A DNA stretch of 64,000 nucleotides from Prauserella marina (GTDB lineage Bacteria > Actinomycetota > Actinomycetes > Mycobacteriales > Pseudonocardiaceae). The translations under genes and the position numbers were made by a program. Positions 6,842 to 15,614 of this stretch are shown one piece after another. How positions within the stretch are numbered: the stretch's first letter is position 1; each line of letters starts with the position of its first letter. The stretch spans positions 6,301,001-6,365,000 of the forward strand of contig NZ_CP016353.1 in the NCBI RefSeq assembly GCF_002240355.1. Reading direction: 5' to 3'. The notes under the pieces were generated by a model, which did not search any database, was not told the DNA's origin, and saw only the letters and a list, made by a program, of their open reading frames with translations.

Positions 6842-9349
6842 ATGCTCGAACACATGAGCGGGCTGACGGATACGCGGCGAGCGAGACGCCTGCTCCGCCG
6901 CGCCACAGCAGGCATTCCGGAACGCCGCAATCCGATCACCCATGTAGCCGACCTGCCCGCACGTGCCCCTCGGTTCGATTCGTGGCCGGCATGGGCGCCG
7001 TCGACGGTCGTCGAGGCGGTGCGCACGAGTGGAGTCGAGCGCCCGTGGCGGCATCAGACGGAAGCCGCGAACTTGGCCTGGAACGGTCAGGACGTCGTCA
7101 TCGCGACCGGGACCGCGTCCGGAAAATCTCTCTGCTACCAGTTGCCCGTTCTGTCGAAACTCGTTTCCGACCGGAAAGCGACCGCCCTCTACCTGGCACC
7201 GACGAAAGCGCTCGGCGCCGACCAGCTCCGTTCCGTGTCCTCTTTGGATCTCGAAGGAGTCCGGCCTGCCGCGTACGACGGCGACACCCCGATGCCGGAG
7301 CGCGACTGGGTGCGGGAGCACGCGCGCTGGGTGTTCAGCAACCCGGACATGCTGCACCGCGGCGTTCTTTCCGCTCACCCGAGATGGGCGAGGTTCTTCC
7401 GCAGGCTTTCCTACGTCGTCGTCGACGAATGCCACAGTTTCCGTGGTGTTTTCGGCTCACACGTCGCACTCCTGCTGCGCAGGTTGCGAAGAGTCGCGCG
7501 ACACTACGGCGCCGATCCGGTTTTCGTGCTCGCCTCGGCGACGACGGCGCGGCCTGCCGAATTCGCGGAACGGCTGACCGGCAAGAACTGCTCGGCGGTC
7601 ACGGAAGACACCTCTCCCCGTGGGGCGAGGACGGTCGCGCTGTGGGAACCGCCTCTGCTCGAAGAACTCGCGGGCGAGAACGGCGCACCGGTACGAAGAT
7701 CGGCTGGCGCCGAAGCGGCGAGAATCCTCGCCGAGTTCGTCATCGAGGGGGCGAGGACGCTGGCGTTCGTCCGATCCCGTCGCGGCGCCGAACTGACCGC
7801 TCTACAAGCCAAACGCATACTGTCCGAAGTGGACCCGATGCTGGGCGAGCAGGTCGCGGCCTACCGTGCCGGTTTCCTCCCCGAGGAGCGAAGAGCGCTG
7901 GAGAGGGCGCTGCTCTCCGGCTCCCTGCTCGGTGCGGCGACGACCAACGCACTGGAACTCGGCGTCGACATCGCCGGTCTCGACGCCGTGGTACTGGCGG
8001 GCTACCCGGGCACTCTCGCCTCGTTCTGGCAACAATCAGGCAGGGCGGGGCGGGCCGGTGCCGAAGCGCTGGTCGTCTTCGTGGCAAGGGACGATCCGCT
8101 GGACACCTACCTCGTGCACCATCCCTCCGCGCTGCTGGACCGGCCGGTCGAGACGGCGGTGCTCGACCCGGCCAATCCCTATGTACTCGCGCCTCAGCTG
8201 GCCTGTGCCGCTGCGGAACTTCCCCTCACCGCGAGCGAATTGCCGGGTTTCGGCGGGGAAGCCGCACGCCAGGTGTTGGATTCACTCGTCGGCGACAAGC
8301 TGCTTCGCCGAAGGGCGAGCGGCTGGTACTGGACTTCGAGGGACCGGCCACAACACGAGGTCGACATTCGTGGCTCCGGTGGCGAACAGATCGCGGTCGT
8401 CGAAGCCGAGACGTCCCGGATGCTCGGCACCGTCGATTCCGGGTCGGCGTGTGGCACCGTCCACCCCGGCGCGGTCTATCTGCATCAAGGTTCGTCGTAC
8501 GTGGTCGACGAGTTGGATCTGGAAACCGGTCTCGCTCTCGTTCACGCGGAAGATCCAGAGTGGAGCACGTCGGCACGGGAAGTGGTCGACATCGAGGTCC
8601 TCGACACCGGCACGAAACACCACCACAACGGCGTCACCACCTGCCTCGGCGAGGTTGCCGTTCGCTCAAGGGTCGTCGGCTACCTGCGGCGGCTGCCGTC
8701 GGGGGAAGTGCTGGATCACGTCGCCCTCGATCTTCCCGAGCAAGAGCTGCGCACCCGCGCCGTCTGGTACACGATCAGCGACCACCTGCTTGCCGGTCGA
8801 CCCGGCGGCAACGGCATGTCGGCTTCGGACGACGGGCCGCAGGGGAACATCTCGCGATCCCGGGCCACGCCCGGTCGATCAGAACCTGATCATCAAAGCA
8901 GGGCACCGGGGGGCGCCGGATTGAATCCGGCGCGCATCCCCGGCGCCCTGCATGCCGCCGAGCACGCGGCGATCGGCCTGCTACCGCTGTTCGCTACGTG
9001 CGACCGTTGGGACATCGGCGGAGTCTCCACCGCTTTGCACGCTGACACCGGGGAGGCGACGGTGTTCGTGCACGATGGTCATCCCGGCGGAGCGGGATTC
9101 GCCGATCGCGGTTTTGCCGCGTTGGTCCCATGGCTGGCCGCTACGCGGGAGGCGATCGTCTCCTGCGAGTGCCCGGCGGGATGCCCGTCCTGCGTCCAGT
9201 CGCCTAAGTGCGGGAACGGCAACGAGCCGCTGGACAAGGCGGGGGCAGTGGCCGTGCTGGACATCGTGCTCGGGGCGATGGACCACGATGCCACTCACGA
9301 CCACGGGGTCGTTCAGGCTGCGGAGGTTCCCACCGCGAGCACCGGCTGA
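6842..9349 (+). CDS. DECH-box helicase with DUF1998-type C-terminal zinc domain
   Basis: 835-residue superfamily 2 helicase of the 'helicase/secretion neighborhood' family, related to the MrfA/YprA repair helicases. Walker A is ATGTASGKS (88-96), motif II is VVVDECHSF (DECH, 195-198), and motif III is LASATT. The second RecA domain has TNALELGVDIAGLDAV and QQSGRAGRAG. A Cys cluster near the C terminus, CECPAGCPSC plus C in SPKCGNG, should bind a metal. ATG 6842 follows GGGGG with a 6-nt gap. The last 37 bp overlap the convergent gene 9313-9957. The predicted role is ATP-driven 3'-5' DNA unwinding in repair; its link to the pilus genes is purely genomic. Confidence 0.92.
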   Translation: MLEHMSGLTDTRRARRLLRRATAGIPERRNPITHVADLPARAPRFDSWPAWAPSTVVEAVRTSGVERPWRHQTEAANLAWNGQDVVIATGTASGKSLCYQLPVLSKLVSDRKATALYLAPTKALGADQLRSVSSLDLEGVRPAAYDGDTPMPERDWVREHARWVFSNPDMLHRGVLSAHPRWARFFRRLSYVVVDECHSFRGVFGSHVALLLRRLRRVARHYGADPVFVLASATTARPAEFAERLTGKNCSAVTEDTSPRGARTVALWEPPLLEELAGENGAPVRRSAGAEAARILAEFVIEGARTLAFVRSRRGAELTALQAKRILSEVDPMLGEQVAAYRAGFLPEERRALERALLSGSLLGAATTNALELGVDIAGLDAVVLAGYPGTLASFWQQSGRAGRAGAEALVVFVARDDPLDTYLVHHPSALLDRPVETAVLDPANPYVLAPQLACAAAELPLTASELPGFGGEAARQVLDSLVGDKLLRRRASGWYWTSRDRPQHEVDIRGSGGEQIAVVEAETSRMLGTVDSGSACGTVHPGAVYLHQGSSYVVDELDLETGLALVHAEDPEWSTSAREVVDIEVLDTGTKHHHNGVTTCLGEVAVRSRVVGYLRRLPSGEVLDHVALDLPEQELRTRAVWYTISDHLLAGRPGGNGMSASDDGPQGNISRSRATPGRSEPDHQSRAPGGAGLNPARIPGALHAAEHAAIGLLPLFATCDRWDIGGVSTALHADTGEATVFVHDGHPGGAGFADRGFAALVPWLAATREAIVSCECPAGCPSCVQSPKCGNGNEPLDKAGAVAVLDIVLGAMDHDATHDHGVVQAAEVPTASTG

Positions 9350-9957
9350 ACCGCGAGTTCCTCGTCCGCGTGCTCGTTCAGCAGCGCGCGCTCAAGTACC
9401 TCGTGCACGGTCGAGGCGGCGGGGAGCCGCCAGCCCCAGATCTCCGGCTTGACCCTCCAGTGCACGACTCCATGCTCGAACGGAGTCGGCGGAAGCGGAA
9501 TCCAGCTTCCCGTGGAGTGCCACTGCACGTTCTCGTCTTCCGACAGCACGGTCGGCACGCTGTCGGAGCTTGTCGTCAGGAACAGCCAACGACCGTTCGG
9601 CATCGCGACGATGGGCGCGGGGTGACCGGTCGCCCTCAGCAGCTTGGCCGCGCGGCGACCCAGCTTGTCGTCGACCTCGATCGCGTCGACCATCGTGCCG
9701 GTTGCGACAAGCAGGCTGTAGGGCCTGCCGGTCCACCACGCGGCAACCTGGCGAGGGTGGGCGCCGAGCCGTTCCTGCCAGTCGTCGTGTACCGGGACCG
9801 GCCTGATCCAGCCGACCGCCAATTCGGTGTCGTCCCCGGTGGTCGGATAGGTACCCGGCAGAACGGGCCAGCCCCGCCAGGCGAGGCCGATGGCCTCCGC
9901 CCGCAGTTCGATGCGGAACGCACCCCGCCAGCTTTCCGACAACTCCGTGTCCAACAT
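9313..9957 (-). CDS. small primase-polymerase-like domain protein
   Basis: 214 residues resembling the N-terminal bifunctional primase/polymerase (prim-pol) domain as found in stand-alone actinobacterial proteins. The opening AIGLAWRGWPVLPGTYP and the acidic core VDAIEVDDKLG, followed by GRWLFLTT, fit that fold. No helicase or zinc domain is attached, so it is unlikely to be a replicative primase. Many actinobacterial homologues are named prim-pol from similarity alone. Its 3' end overlaps the end of the helicase gene on the other strand. GAGGAGG lies about 13 nt before ATG 9957, a rather long spacing. Activity is uncertain. Confidence 0.6.
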   Translation of the reverse strand: MLDTELSESWRGAFRIELRAEAIGLAWRGWPVLPGTYPTTGDDTELAVGWIRPVPVHDDWQERLGAHPRQVAAWWTGRPYSLLVATGTMVDAIEVDDKLGRRAAKLLRATGHPAPIVAMPNGRWLFLTTSSDSVPTVLSEDENVQWHSTGSWIPLPPTPFEHGVVHWRVKPEIWGWRLPAASTVHEVLERALLNEHADEELAVQPVLAVGTSAA

Positions 9958-10501
9958 GATCTTTTTCGAGCCTCCTCAGAAACCTGAACCGCCTTGCGTG
10001 CGGTGTCACATATGACTAAACGGCAAATTGCACTTGGTCGAAAGTGCCTGGTCGACAACCGGCGGCTTCCAGACGATGAGTGAGCATCGACACAACGCCC
10101 GGCCGAACCCGCCATGTCAATCGTCGGCATCACATCGCAGCCGAGGGCAGCCGTTCGTCGCGGCCTCCCAAGGCGCCTGCCTGCTGTTGATCGACTCGGG
10201 GCCAGGCCCGTTCATCCTGCTGGGGCAGGGCGCCGACCGTTCGTCGCGCGCAAACGACCGTTGCTCGTCAGCTCGAAGCCCGGCCAACCGGTCAGGGCCG
10301 CCCCATTCGCCCAGCCGACGTTCGCCCGCTCGTCGTGCCCGGCCGTACCTACCGGCCGATGGCGCTTTCGAGGGCCCGGCCGTTCGCCGCGGTGCGGCAT
10401 CGGCCATCACGAGCGCCGATGAGGCGGACAACGCGACCTGCCGGACGCCGCGACGCTCATTACCCAGCCTGCTCCGACCGTCCGAGCCGCCCAAACAGCG
10501 A
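9958..10501. other. intergenic stretch without a recognisable gene
   Basis: 544 bases between the prim-pol-like gene start and the stop of the last pilus gene. Open frames here are Arg/Ser/Pro-rich and look like GC-bias artefacts. The part near 9990-10060 is AT-richer and presumably carries the promoter of the gene at 9957. No convincing RNA or terminator was seen. Confidence 0.5.
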
Positions 10502-10966
10502 CTATTCCCCGACACAGACACCAGCACACTCGACAGGGCCCGCCCTTGCTTTCGCGGTGATCGTCGCGAAACCGGCGAGCATCCCCTTGCCTTCGGATTC
10601 GACGACGACCAGGGCGTCCCACTGTTCGAACGCGCAGTCACCCAGCCGGACCTCCATCCGGTCGGCAATGCGCTGTGCGCTGGCGCAGGCCACGGCCGGC
10701 CCACTGTGGACATGCCCCGCGGCGGCGAGCGCGGCGAGGTCGGCGGCGTTGGCGGCATGACGCCTGGCGACCACCGCGCCCCCGAACAACCAGACGAGAC
10801 AGCCGACGAGCAACATCGCCACCACCGCCCCTGCCGCCCACACGGTGGCCATACCTGCCTCGCCGTTCGCCACCCCACCCACCGGGTTCGCCGCTCGGTC
10901 CGGAGGGCCCGCCCCTCCCTTCCTGCGCGCTGCTTCCCGCCGCCGTCGGGTCACCACGTTCCGCAT
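10502..10966 (-). CDS. TadG-like pilus assembly protein (last gene of Tad operon)
   Basis: 154 residues. A basic N terminus (TRRRREAARRKGG) precedes a class III-like signal, GEAGMATVWAAGAVVAMLL, with one transmembrane helix; the remainder is predicted outside and contains several Cys. It matches the 'helicase/secretion neighborhood TadE-like' family that closes this locus in actinobacteria (Rv3654c type). ATG 10966 has GGTGGAGAG 5 nt upstream and lies 17 nt after the previous gene's stop. It is probably a minor pilin-like component or pilus-associated protein; no function is proven for this family. Confidence 0.78.
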   Translation of the reverse strand: MRNVVTRRRREAARRKGGAGPPDRAANPVGGVANGEAGMATVWAAGAVVAMLLVGCLVWLFGGAVVARRHAANAADLAALAAAGHVHSGPAVACASAQRIADRMEVRLGDCAFEQWDALVVVESEGKGMLAGFATITAKARAGPVECAGVCVGE

Positions 10967-10983
10967 GGTCGCTCTCCACCTGC

Positions 10984-11445
10984 TCACGGGGCGCCCCGTG
11001 ACTCCGGGCGCGCTTCCGGCCTCGCCTCGGCCTCCGACGTCTCGGGCGTCGAAGGAGCCGAAGGAGCCGAAGCGGCTCCCGTAGTCGCGACGCCTGGTTC
11101 CAGTTCCGCGTACGCCCGCGCACTGACCCCGCCTACCGGTATGAGACCGCCGACCGCGTCGGCGGAAACGGTGACGACGACGAGCCGCCCTTCTTGTTCG
11201 ATGTCGACCTCCACGCCGTCGGGGCCGGTGCGGCGCACGGCTTCCTCCGCGAGTACCGACTGTCCTTTCGCGACCAACCTGGCCGCCTGCCCTGCCGCGT
11301 CCGTGCAACGCAGGACGTCCGCCGCGATGCCGATACCGGCGACCACGACCCCGAAGACCGCGACAAGCGCACACAGGGCAATGGCTCCTTCGACCGTGAC
11401 CGAGCCCCGTTCACCGCGAACGGACCCGCACGGCGGGCCGGTCAC
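10984..11445 (-). CDS. TadE-family minor pilin-like protein
   Basis: 153 residues. ERGSVTVEGAIALCALVAVF is the TadE signature: a short leader, Gly before the predicted prepilin cleavage, Glu at +5, then a hydrophobic helix. The C-terminal 40 residues are Ala/Pro/Glu-rich and low in complexity. GTG 11445 overlaps the stop of the upstream pilin-like gene as GTGA, so translation is coupled. In Tad systems TadE-type pseudopilins are processed and needed for pilus export; here that is by homology. Confidence 0.82.
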   Translation of the reverse strand: MTGPPCGSVRGERGSVTVEGAIALCALVAVFGVVVAGIGIAADVLRCTDAAGQAARLVAKGQSVLAEEAVRRTGPDGVEVDIEQEGRLVVVTVSADAVGGLIPVGGVSARAYAELEPGVATTGAASAPSAPSTPETSEAEARPEARPESRGAP

Positions 11446-11723
11446 AAGTCCACCGAGATCGCCCGCTCGACAAGCGAGGTCAGCGCATCCACCACGGAGC
11501 TTCCGGTCAGCACCCCGTACAGCACGGCGGCGAAAGCCGCTGCCGCGATGGTGCCGATGGCGTACTCGGCCGTGGTCATCCCGGCATCCGCCTCGCTGCT
11601 TCCGCTGGAACGCGGCAACACGGGGCGAGCCGCTTTCCCTGAGCGCAAGAAGCGGTCGTCCGCATGAGCGCCGCCCACCCAGGTTCCCCACGACAGGAGT
11701 ACATCGAGCGCTGTGAGCTGCAT
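11442..11723 (-). CDS. DUF4244 protein, probable Flp-type pilin
   Basis: 93 residues. EADAGMTTAEYAIGTIAAAAF has the Flp prepilin pattern (Gly, then Glu-Tyr at +5/+6, then a hydrophobic helix), followed by a short tail ending in AISVDL. This is the DUF4244 family that sits at this place in actinobacterial Tad loci, and it is the best candidate for the major pilin. ATG 11723 has AAGGAA 9 nt upstream; an in-frame GTG at 11732 is possible. About 60 nt separate it from tadC, and its stop overlaps the TadE-like start. Confidence 0.82.
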   Translation of the reverse strand: MQLTALDVLLSWGTWVGGAHADDRFLRSGKAARPVLPRSSGSSEADAGMTTAEYAIGTIAAAAFAAVLYGVLTGSSVVDALTSLVERAISVDL

Positions 11724-11784
11724 CGGGCTCACTTCCTTTCCTGATCGGTAGCCGTACGTCTTTCGACGCCGGAGTGAATCGGTG

Positions 11785-12531
11785 TCAACCGAGGACTTTC
11801 AGTTGCCCTGCCAAACCGATGACGACGGGCAATACCCCCAAACACAGGAACGCGGGAAGGAAACAGAGCCCGAGCGGTCCGGTGATGAGGACGCCTGCGC
11901 GCTGGGACACGGCCTCCGCTTCGTCGGCCGCCGCTTGCCTGGCGCGTTCGGCCAGTTCCGAAGCGACGACGGCCAGCGCGCTTCCCGATTCAGCGGTACG
12001 AACCGCCGCCGTTGCCAGCTCGGCGGTGTCCTCGCAACGAAGGGCCGGTTCCCACGCCTGCTCGGGGGTGGCACCCAGCGCCAGCAGATCTGCCGTGGCT
12101 CCGAGCGCGCCCGCCGCCCGCGACGGAGCTGTCGCCGCGACGGCCCCCACGGCTGTCGCGACAGGCAACCCGGCACGAAGGCATGCCGCAAGCAGGTCGC
12201 AGGTGCACGCCAGACCCAGCTGTCCTGCTTTCGGTGGGCTCCTGCTCCGCCGGCTGGAGAGTCTTTTCCTCCCGCGAAGGACAACGAAGAAGACACCGAG
12301 CCCGCAGCAGATTCCGGCGATGAAGCCCCGAGCCGAAGTGTCGATGGCGGCGAGGATCGACGTGATGGCGAAGGCCACCAGTGCGGGCAGCCGCCATTCC
12401 GCCGACACCGGAATCGCACCTGTTGTCTTCCTGCGAGGTCTGCCGAGCACGCTCCACAACCGCGCCGCGCGGGCAGGTAGGGCCAGTACCGCGCAGGCAA
12501 GCAGTACCAAGGCGACGCAGGCGGTCGTCAT
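11785..12531 (-). CDS. tadC: TadC-like inner-membrane platform protein
   Basis: 248 residues with a type II secretion system F (GspF) fold: hydrophobic segments at the N terminus (CVALVLLACAVLALP), around 60-95 and at the C terminus (LCFLPAFLCLGVLPVVIGL), with a cytoplasmic helical domain between. It should pair with TadB as the platform that TadA drives. ATG 12531 overlaps the tadB stop as ATGA, so translation is coupled. The frame is open upstream to 12837, but that lies inside tadB and is a shadow. Confidence 0.85.
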   Translation of the reverse strand: MTTACVALVLLACAVLALPARAARLWSVLGRPRRKTTGAIPVSAEWRLPALVAFAITSILAAIDTSARGFIAGICCGLGVFFVVLRGRKRLSSRRSRSPPKAGQLGLACTCDLLAACLRAGLPVATAVGAVAATAPSRAAGALGATADLLALGATPEQAWEPALRCEDTAELATAAVRTAESGSALAVVASELAERARQAAADEAEAVSQRAGVLITGPLGLCFLPAFLCLGVLPVVIGLAGQLKVLG

Positions 12532-13349
12532 CGCAATACCGATCGCCCGGTGAGCGCCGCGCTCCAGAACACTCCGCACAGCACCAGCGCACTGCCCGCC
12601 ACCAGCAGGAACTGTCCGGCGGTAGTGGTGAACAGGACAGCCATCGGCGCCGCGCCCATGACCTCTCCCAGCGCGATGCCCAGCACGGGTAGCGCGGCGA
12701 GTATCGCGGCACTGGCCCTCGGGCCCGCCATCCTGGCGCGGAGCTGTCCCGCGATGCGCACGGACACGTCGACTTCTCGCCGCACCGCCTCGAGAACTCC
12801 GGCGAGCGGAAGCCCGTGCTGCCTCGCCAATCCCCACGACCGCGTGAGCCGCACGATGGCGTCCCCTCCGGGCCCGCTACCAGCCGAGTCGGCGGCCGTC
12901 GTGGGATCACCGCCGAGCCTGCTTGTCGCCGCGATGGTACGCAGCCTTCCCGCCAGTTCGGGTTTCGCGTCCTCGGCTGCCCTTTCCACGGCCGTGGCCG
13001 GATGCGCACCCGCGTTGAGGTCGCCGACGACAGCTCGTACGCAGGTCGCCACCTCGGTTGCCGACCGGATCCTGCGTTCGATGTCGCGGCCCCCGCTCCA
13101 CTGGCGGTATCCGGCGAGTCCAAGCAGGACCAGCGCCACACAAGGCAACACTCCCGCCGTCACCGCGACGAGGACACCGGCGCCACCCGCCGCGGCAAGC
13201 GCCAGCTTCCGTCTACTGTGGATCAACCAGGCTCGGGCAGCTCCGCTCCTGCCCTGCCTTCCGACGGCACGCATCAGCCTGGCAGCGGGACCGCGGGAGG
13301 GCCAGCACAGCAGCGCCGACGCGGCGAGCGCGAGTGCGGACGTCAACAC
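12528..13349 (-). CDS. tadB: TadB-like inner-membrane platform protein
   Basis: 273 residues with a GspF-type domain. There are hydrophobic segments at residues 2-16 and near 50-75, a cytoplasmic helical block around GDLNAGAHPATAVERAA, and two C-terminal membrane helices (ILAALPVLGIALG and LVAGSALVLCGVFW). GTG 13349 overlaps the tadA stop by 7 nt and is preceded by AAGGGGG with a 5-nt gap. It acts with TadC in the pilus platform. Confidence 0.86.
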   Translation of the reverse strand: MLTSALALAASALLCWPSRGPAARLMRAVGRQGRSGAARAWLIHSRRKLALAAAGGAGVLVAVTAGVLPCVALVLLGLAGYRQWSGGRDIERRIRSATEVATCVRAVVGDLNAGAHPATAVERAAEDAKPELAGRLRTIAATSRLGGDPTTAADSAGSGPGGDAIVRLTRSWGLARQHGLPLAGVLEAVRREVDVSVRIAGQLRARMAGPRASAAILAALPVLGIALGEVMGAAPMAVLFTTTAGQFLLVAGSALVLCGVFWSAALTGRSVLR

Positions 13350-14551
13350 GGCTTCCCCCTTCCCTTTCCGGCGAGCAGCCTGGTGAGCAAGGCGCTCTCG
13401 CCGGTCCAGTCGCCCTCTCGCCATGCCGACCGCACGCGCACGGTGTCGCCTTCCCTGTGCACGACACCGACTTCGGCGAGCGCTCGCGTACCGTTCGCCC
13501 TCCTGCGCATGTGCAGCACGAGTTGAACCGCGGCGGCCAACTGACTGTGCAAGGCCGCCCTGGAAAGGCCGCCGAGCGCGGCGAGTGCTTCGAGCCTCGC
13601 CGGAACCTCACCTGGCGAGTTCGCGTGCAGTGTGCCGGCTCCGCCTTCATGACCGGTGTTGAGCGCGGCGAGTAGTTCACAAACCTCAGCACCCCGCACC
13701 TCGCCGACGACAAGCCGGTCCGGCCGCATCCGCAGCGCTTCGCGCACGAGTTCGCGCAGGGTGATCTCGCCGGCCCCTTCGACGTTGGGCGGCCTCGCGA
13801 GCAACCGGACGAACTGCGGATGCCGGGGCTGCAACTCACCCGCGTCCTCGACGCACACGATCCGTTCCGTCGGCGATACCGCGCCGAGCAGCGCGGCCAG
13901 CAAGGTGCTTTTCCCCGATCCGGTCGCACCGGTCACCAGGAAGGCAAGCCTCGCGCGGACGATGGCGACAAGCACGGCGAGCCCTTTCTCGTCGAAGGTG
14001 CCGAGTCGTCGCAACGCGTGCAGATCGTGCACGGCGGGCCGCAACACGCGAAGAGAAAGGCACGTTCCCTCCGCCGCGATGGGAGGGAGAACCGCGTGCA
14101 ACCGAACGTGACCGTGTGGCCCCTTTCCCGGTAGCCAGCCGTCGACGAAGGGTTGAGCTTCGTCGAGCCTTCGTCCCGCGGCGAGCGCGAGCCGCTGGGC
14201 GAGCCTGCGCACCGCTTCCTCGTCGGGGAAGCGGATCTCGGTCCTGCGTAGTCCGTTCGCTCCGTCGACCCACACTTCGTCAGGTGCCGTGACGAGCACA
14301 TCGGAAACCTTCGGGTCACCGAGTAACGATTCGAGCGGCCCCGCTCCGACGAACTCGTGCCGCACCAGCTTGAGCGCGTCGAGAATGTCCAGATGCCCTG
14401 CGACGCCGCCGGTTTCCTTTCTCACCGCGTCGGCGACGGCCTTGTGATCCGAGCCCGCTCCCGACTCCGCGAGCCGCCTGCGGACCCGGTCGACGAGGTC
14501 GGTTCCCTGCCGGGGTGCCTCCGTCACGTGCCGTTGCCTCATACCGTTCAT
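13343..14551 (-). CDS. tadA: TadA/CpaF-family secretion ATPase
   Basis: 402-residue hexameric ATPase powering Tad pilus assembly. The N-terminal domain includes VSDVLVTAPDEVWVDG. Walker A is VTGATGSGKSTLL, an Asp/Glu box follows (IVCVEDAGELQ), and the Walker B/His region is GEVRGAEVCELL with TGHEGGAGTLHANS. ATG 14551 overlaps the stop of a possible 14-codon leader as ATGA; in-frame starts at 14542 and 14527 also exist, so the exact N terminus is uncertain. It is the first large gene of the tadA-B-C-pilin-TadE-TadG operon, all overlapping or closely spaced. Confidence 0.93.
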   Translation of the reverse strand: MNGMRQRHVTEAPRQGTDLVDRVRRRLAESGAGSDHKAVADAVRKETGGVAGHLDILDALKLVRHEFVGAGPLESLLGDPKVSDVLVTAPDEVWVDGANGLRRTEIRFPDEEAVRRLAQRLALAAGRRLDEAQPFVDGWLPGKGPHGHVRLHAVLPPIAAEGTCLSLRVLRPAVHDLHALRRLGTFDEKGLAVLVAIVRARLAFLVTGATGSGKSTLLAALLGAVSPTERIVCVEDAGELQPRHPQFVRLLARPPNVEGAGEITLRELVREALRMRPDRLVVGEVRGAEVCELLAALNTGHEGGAGTLHANSPGEVPARLEALAALGGLSRAALHSQLAAAVQLVLHMRRRANGTRALAEVGVVHREGDTVRVRSAWREGDWTGESALLTRLLAGKGRGKPC

Positions 14552-14592
14552 GCGGCGACGGCCGAGAGTCTGATGTGGATAGAGAAGTTCAT
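14548..14592 (-). CDS. possible 14-residue leader peptide upstream of tadA
   Basis: ATG 14592 has GGGGGA 7 nt upstream and opens a short frame (MNFSIHIRLSAVAA) whose TGA overlaps the chosen tadA ATG as ATGA. TadA has no good ribosome site of its own, so coupled translation from this leader would explain how it starts. Only the ribosome site and the overlap support it; chance is possible. Confidence 0.35.
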   Translation of the reverse strand: MNFSIHIRLSAVAA

Positions 14593-14681
14593 CGTGTTGT
14601 CCCCCATGTGTGATCCCCAATCCAGCCGTGCTTCAACCCTGCGCCAGGCGGCAAGCCGCGACAAGAACCAATGTCCGAATC

Positions 14682-14708
14682 TGTGGACAACCGGCCGACT
14701 GTGGACAA
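14682..14708. promoter_or_regulatory. pair of DnaA-box-like sequences upstream of tadA
   Basis: TGTGGACAA occurs at 14682-14690 and 14700-14708 (18-bp period), the exact complement of the actinobacterial DnaA box TTGTCCACA. A near-identical pair lies at 16819-16845. It sits between tadA and the SDR gene, so it could affect either. Binding is inferred. Confidence 0.5.
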
Positions 14709-14834
14709 CTAGAGGCGGAGACAGCAGAAGTGTCGTACCCACCTGGACAATGCGCGAACTCCGGACAGGGCAGTGGGAATGAGCCGTCCGATTCCCGCCA
14801 GTGCCCCGAGGGCACCGTCGTCAGGATTGAACTC

Positions 14835-15578
14835 ATGAACGAGAAACTTGCAGGCAAGGTCGCATTGGTCACCGGCGGCAGCAGAGGGATCGGCGCGGCG
14901 ACGGCACTTCGGCTCGCGGCGGAGGGAGCCGACGTGGCACTGACCTATGTGAACAGTGCGGGCCTAGCGGAAGAGATCGCCGAGCGCATCAAGGCCGGCG
15001 GAACGAGGGCGCTGCCGATCAGGGCGGACAGCGCCCAGCCCGATGAGGTGGAAGCCGCTGTCGAGGCGACCGTCGCCGAGTTCGGAAGGATCGACATCGT
15101 CGTCAACAACGCGGGTGTCTTCACGACGGGAGCGTTGGACGACCTCGATGTCGAGGACTTCGACAAGGCATTCGCCGTCAACGTGCGCGCGCCGTTCGTC
15201 ACCGTGCGCACCGCGGCGCGGCATCTCGAACAGGGAGGCCGCGTCATCAACATCGGCAGTAACGTCGGCGAACGCGTTCCGTTTCCCGGATTCTCCATTT
15301 ACTCGGCGACGAAAGCGGCGCTCATCGGCATGACGAAGGCACTCGCGAGGGAACTCGGACAACGAGGCATCACGGTGAACATGGTGAGCCCCGGCCCCAC
15401 CGACACCGACGCCAACCCGGCCGGAGGGCCGATGGCCGCTGTCCTGACCGGCCACACCGCGCTTGGCCGCTTCGGGCAACCAGAAGACGTCGCGGCGGCA
15501 GTGGCTTACCTCGCGAGCGACGACGCGGGCAATCTCGCGGGCGCGACGATCAACGTGGACGGTGGATTCAACATCTGA
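14835..15578 (+). CDS. SDR-family oxidoreductase (FabG-like)
   Basis: 247 residues, classical short-chain dehydrogenase. The cofactor motif is TGGSRGIG (residues 14-21), the structural motif is NNAG, the catalytic Ser is in NIGSNVG, and YSATK provides the Tyr and Lys; the C terminus NVDGGFNI is typical. The residues after the first Gly-rich turn suggest NADPH. ATG 14835 has AGGA upstream. The substrate cannot be read from sequence. It lies between the two parts of the Tad locus, facing the ssd-like gene tail to tail (36-bp gap), and looks like an insertion into that locus. Confidence 0.88.
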   Translation: MNEKLAGKVALVTGGSRGIGAATALRLAAEGADVALTYVNSAGLAEEIAERIKAGGTRALPIRADSAQPDEVEAAVEATVAEFGRIDIVVNNAGVFTTGALDDLDVEDFDKAFAVNVRAPFVTVRTAARHLEQGGRVINIGSNVGERVPFPGFSIYSATKAALIGMTKALARELGQRGITVNMVSPGPTDTDANPAGGPMAAVLTGHTALGRFGQPEDVAAAVAYLASDDAGNLAGATINVDGGFNI

Positions 15579-15614
15579 TCCAGCTGCTGACGGCGTGCTG
15601 AAAGGTGCACGTCG

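Noticed and set aside
10028-11716. 562-residue open frame on the + strand
   Set aside because: Runs antisense through TadE, TadG and intergenic DNA, Pro/Arg/Ser-rich, no motif or ribosome site.
14548-14742. 64-residue minus-strand frame beginning at 14742
   Set aside because: Only its last 14 codons have a ribosome site; the upper part overlaps the DnaA-box region and looks non-coding, so only the short leader was kept.
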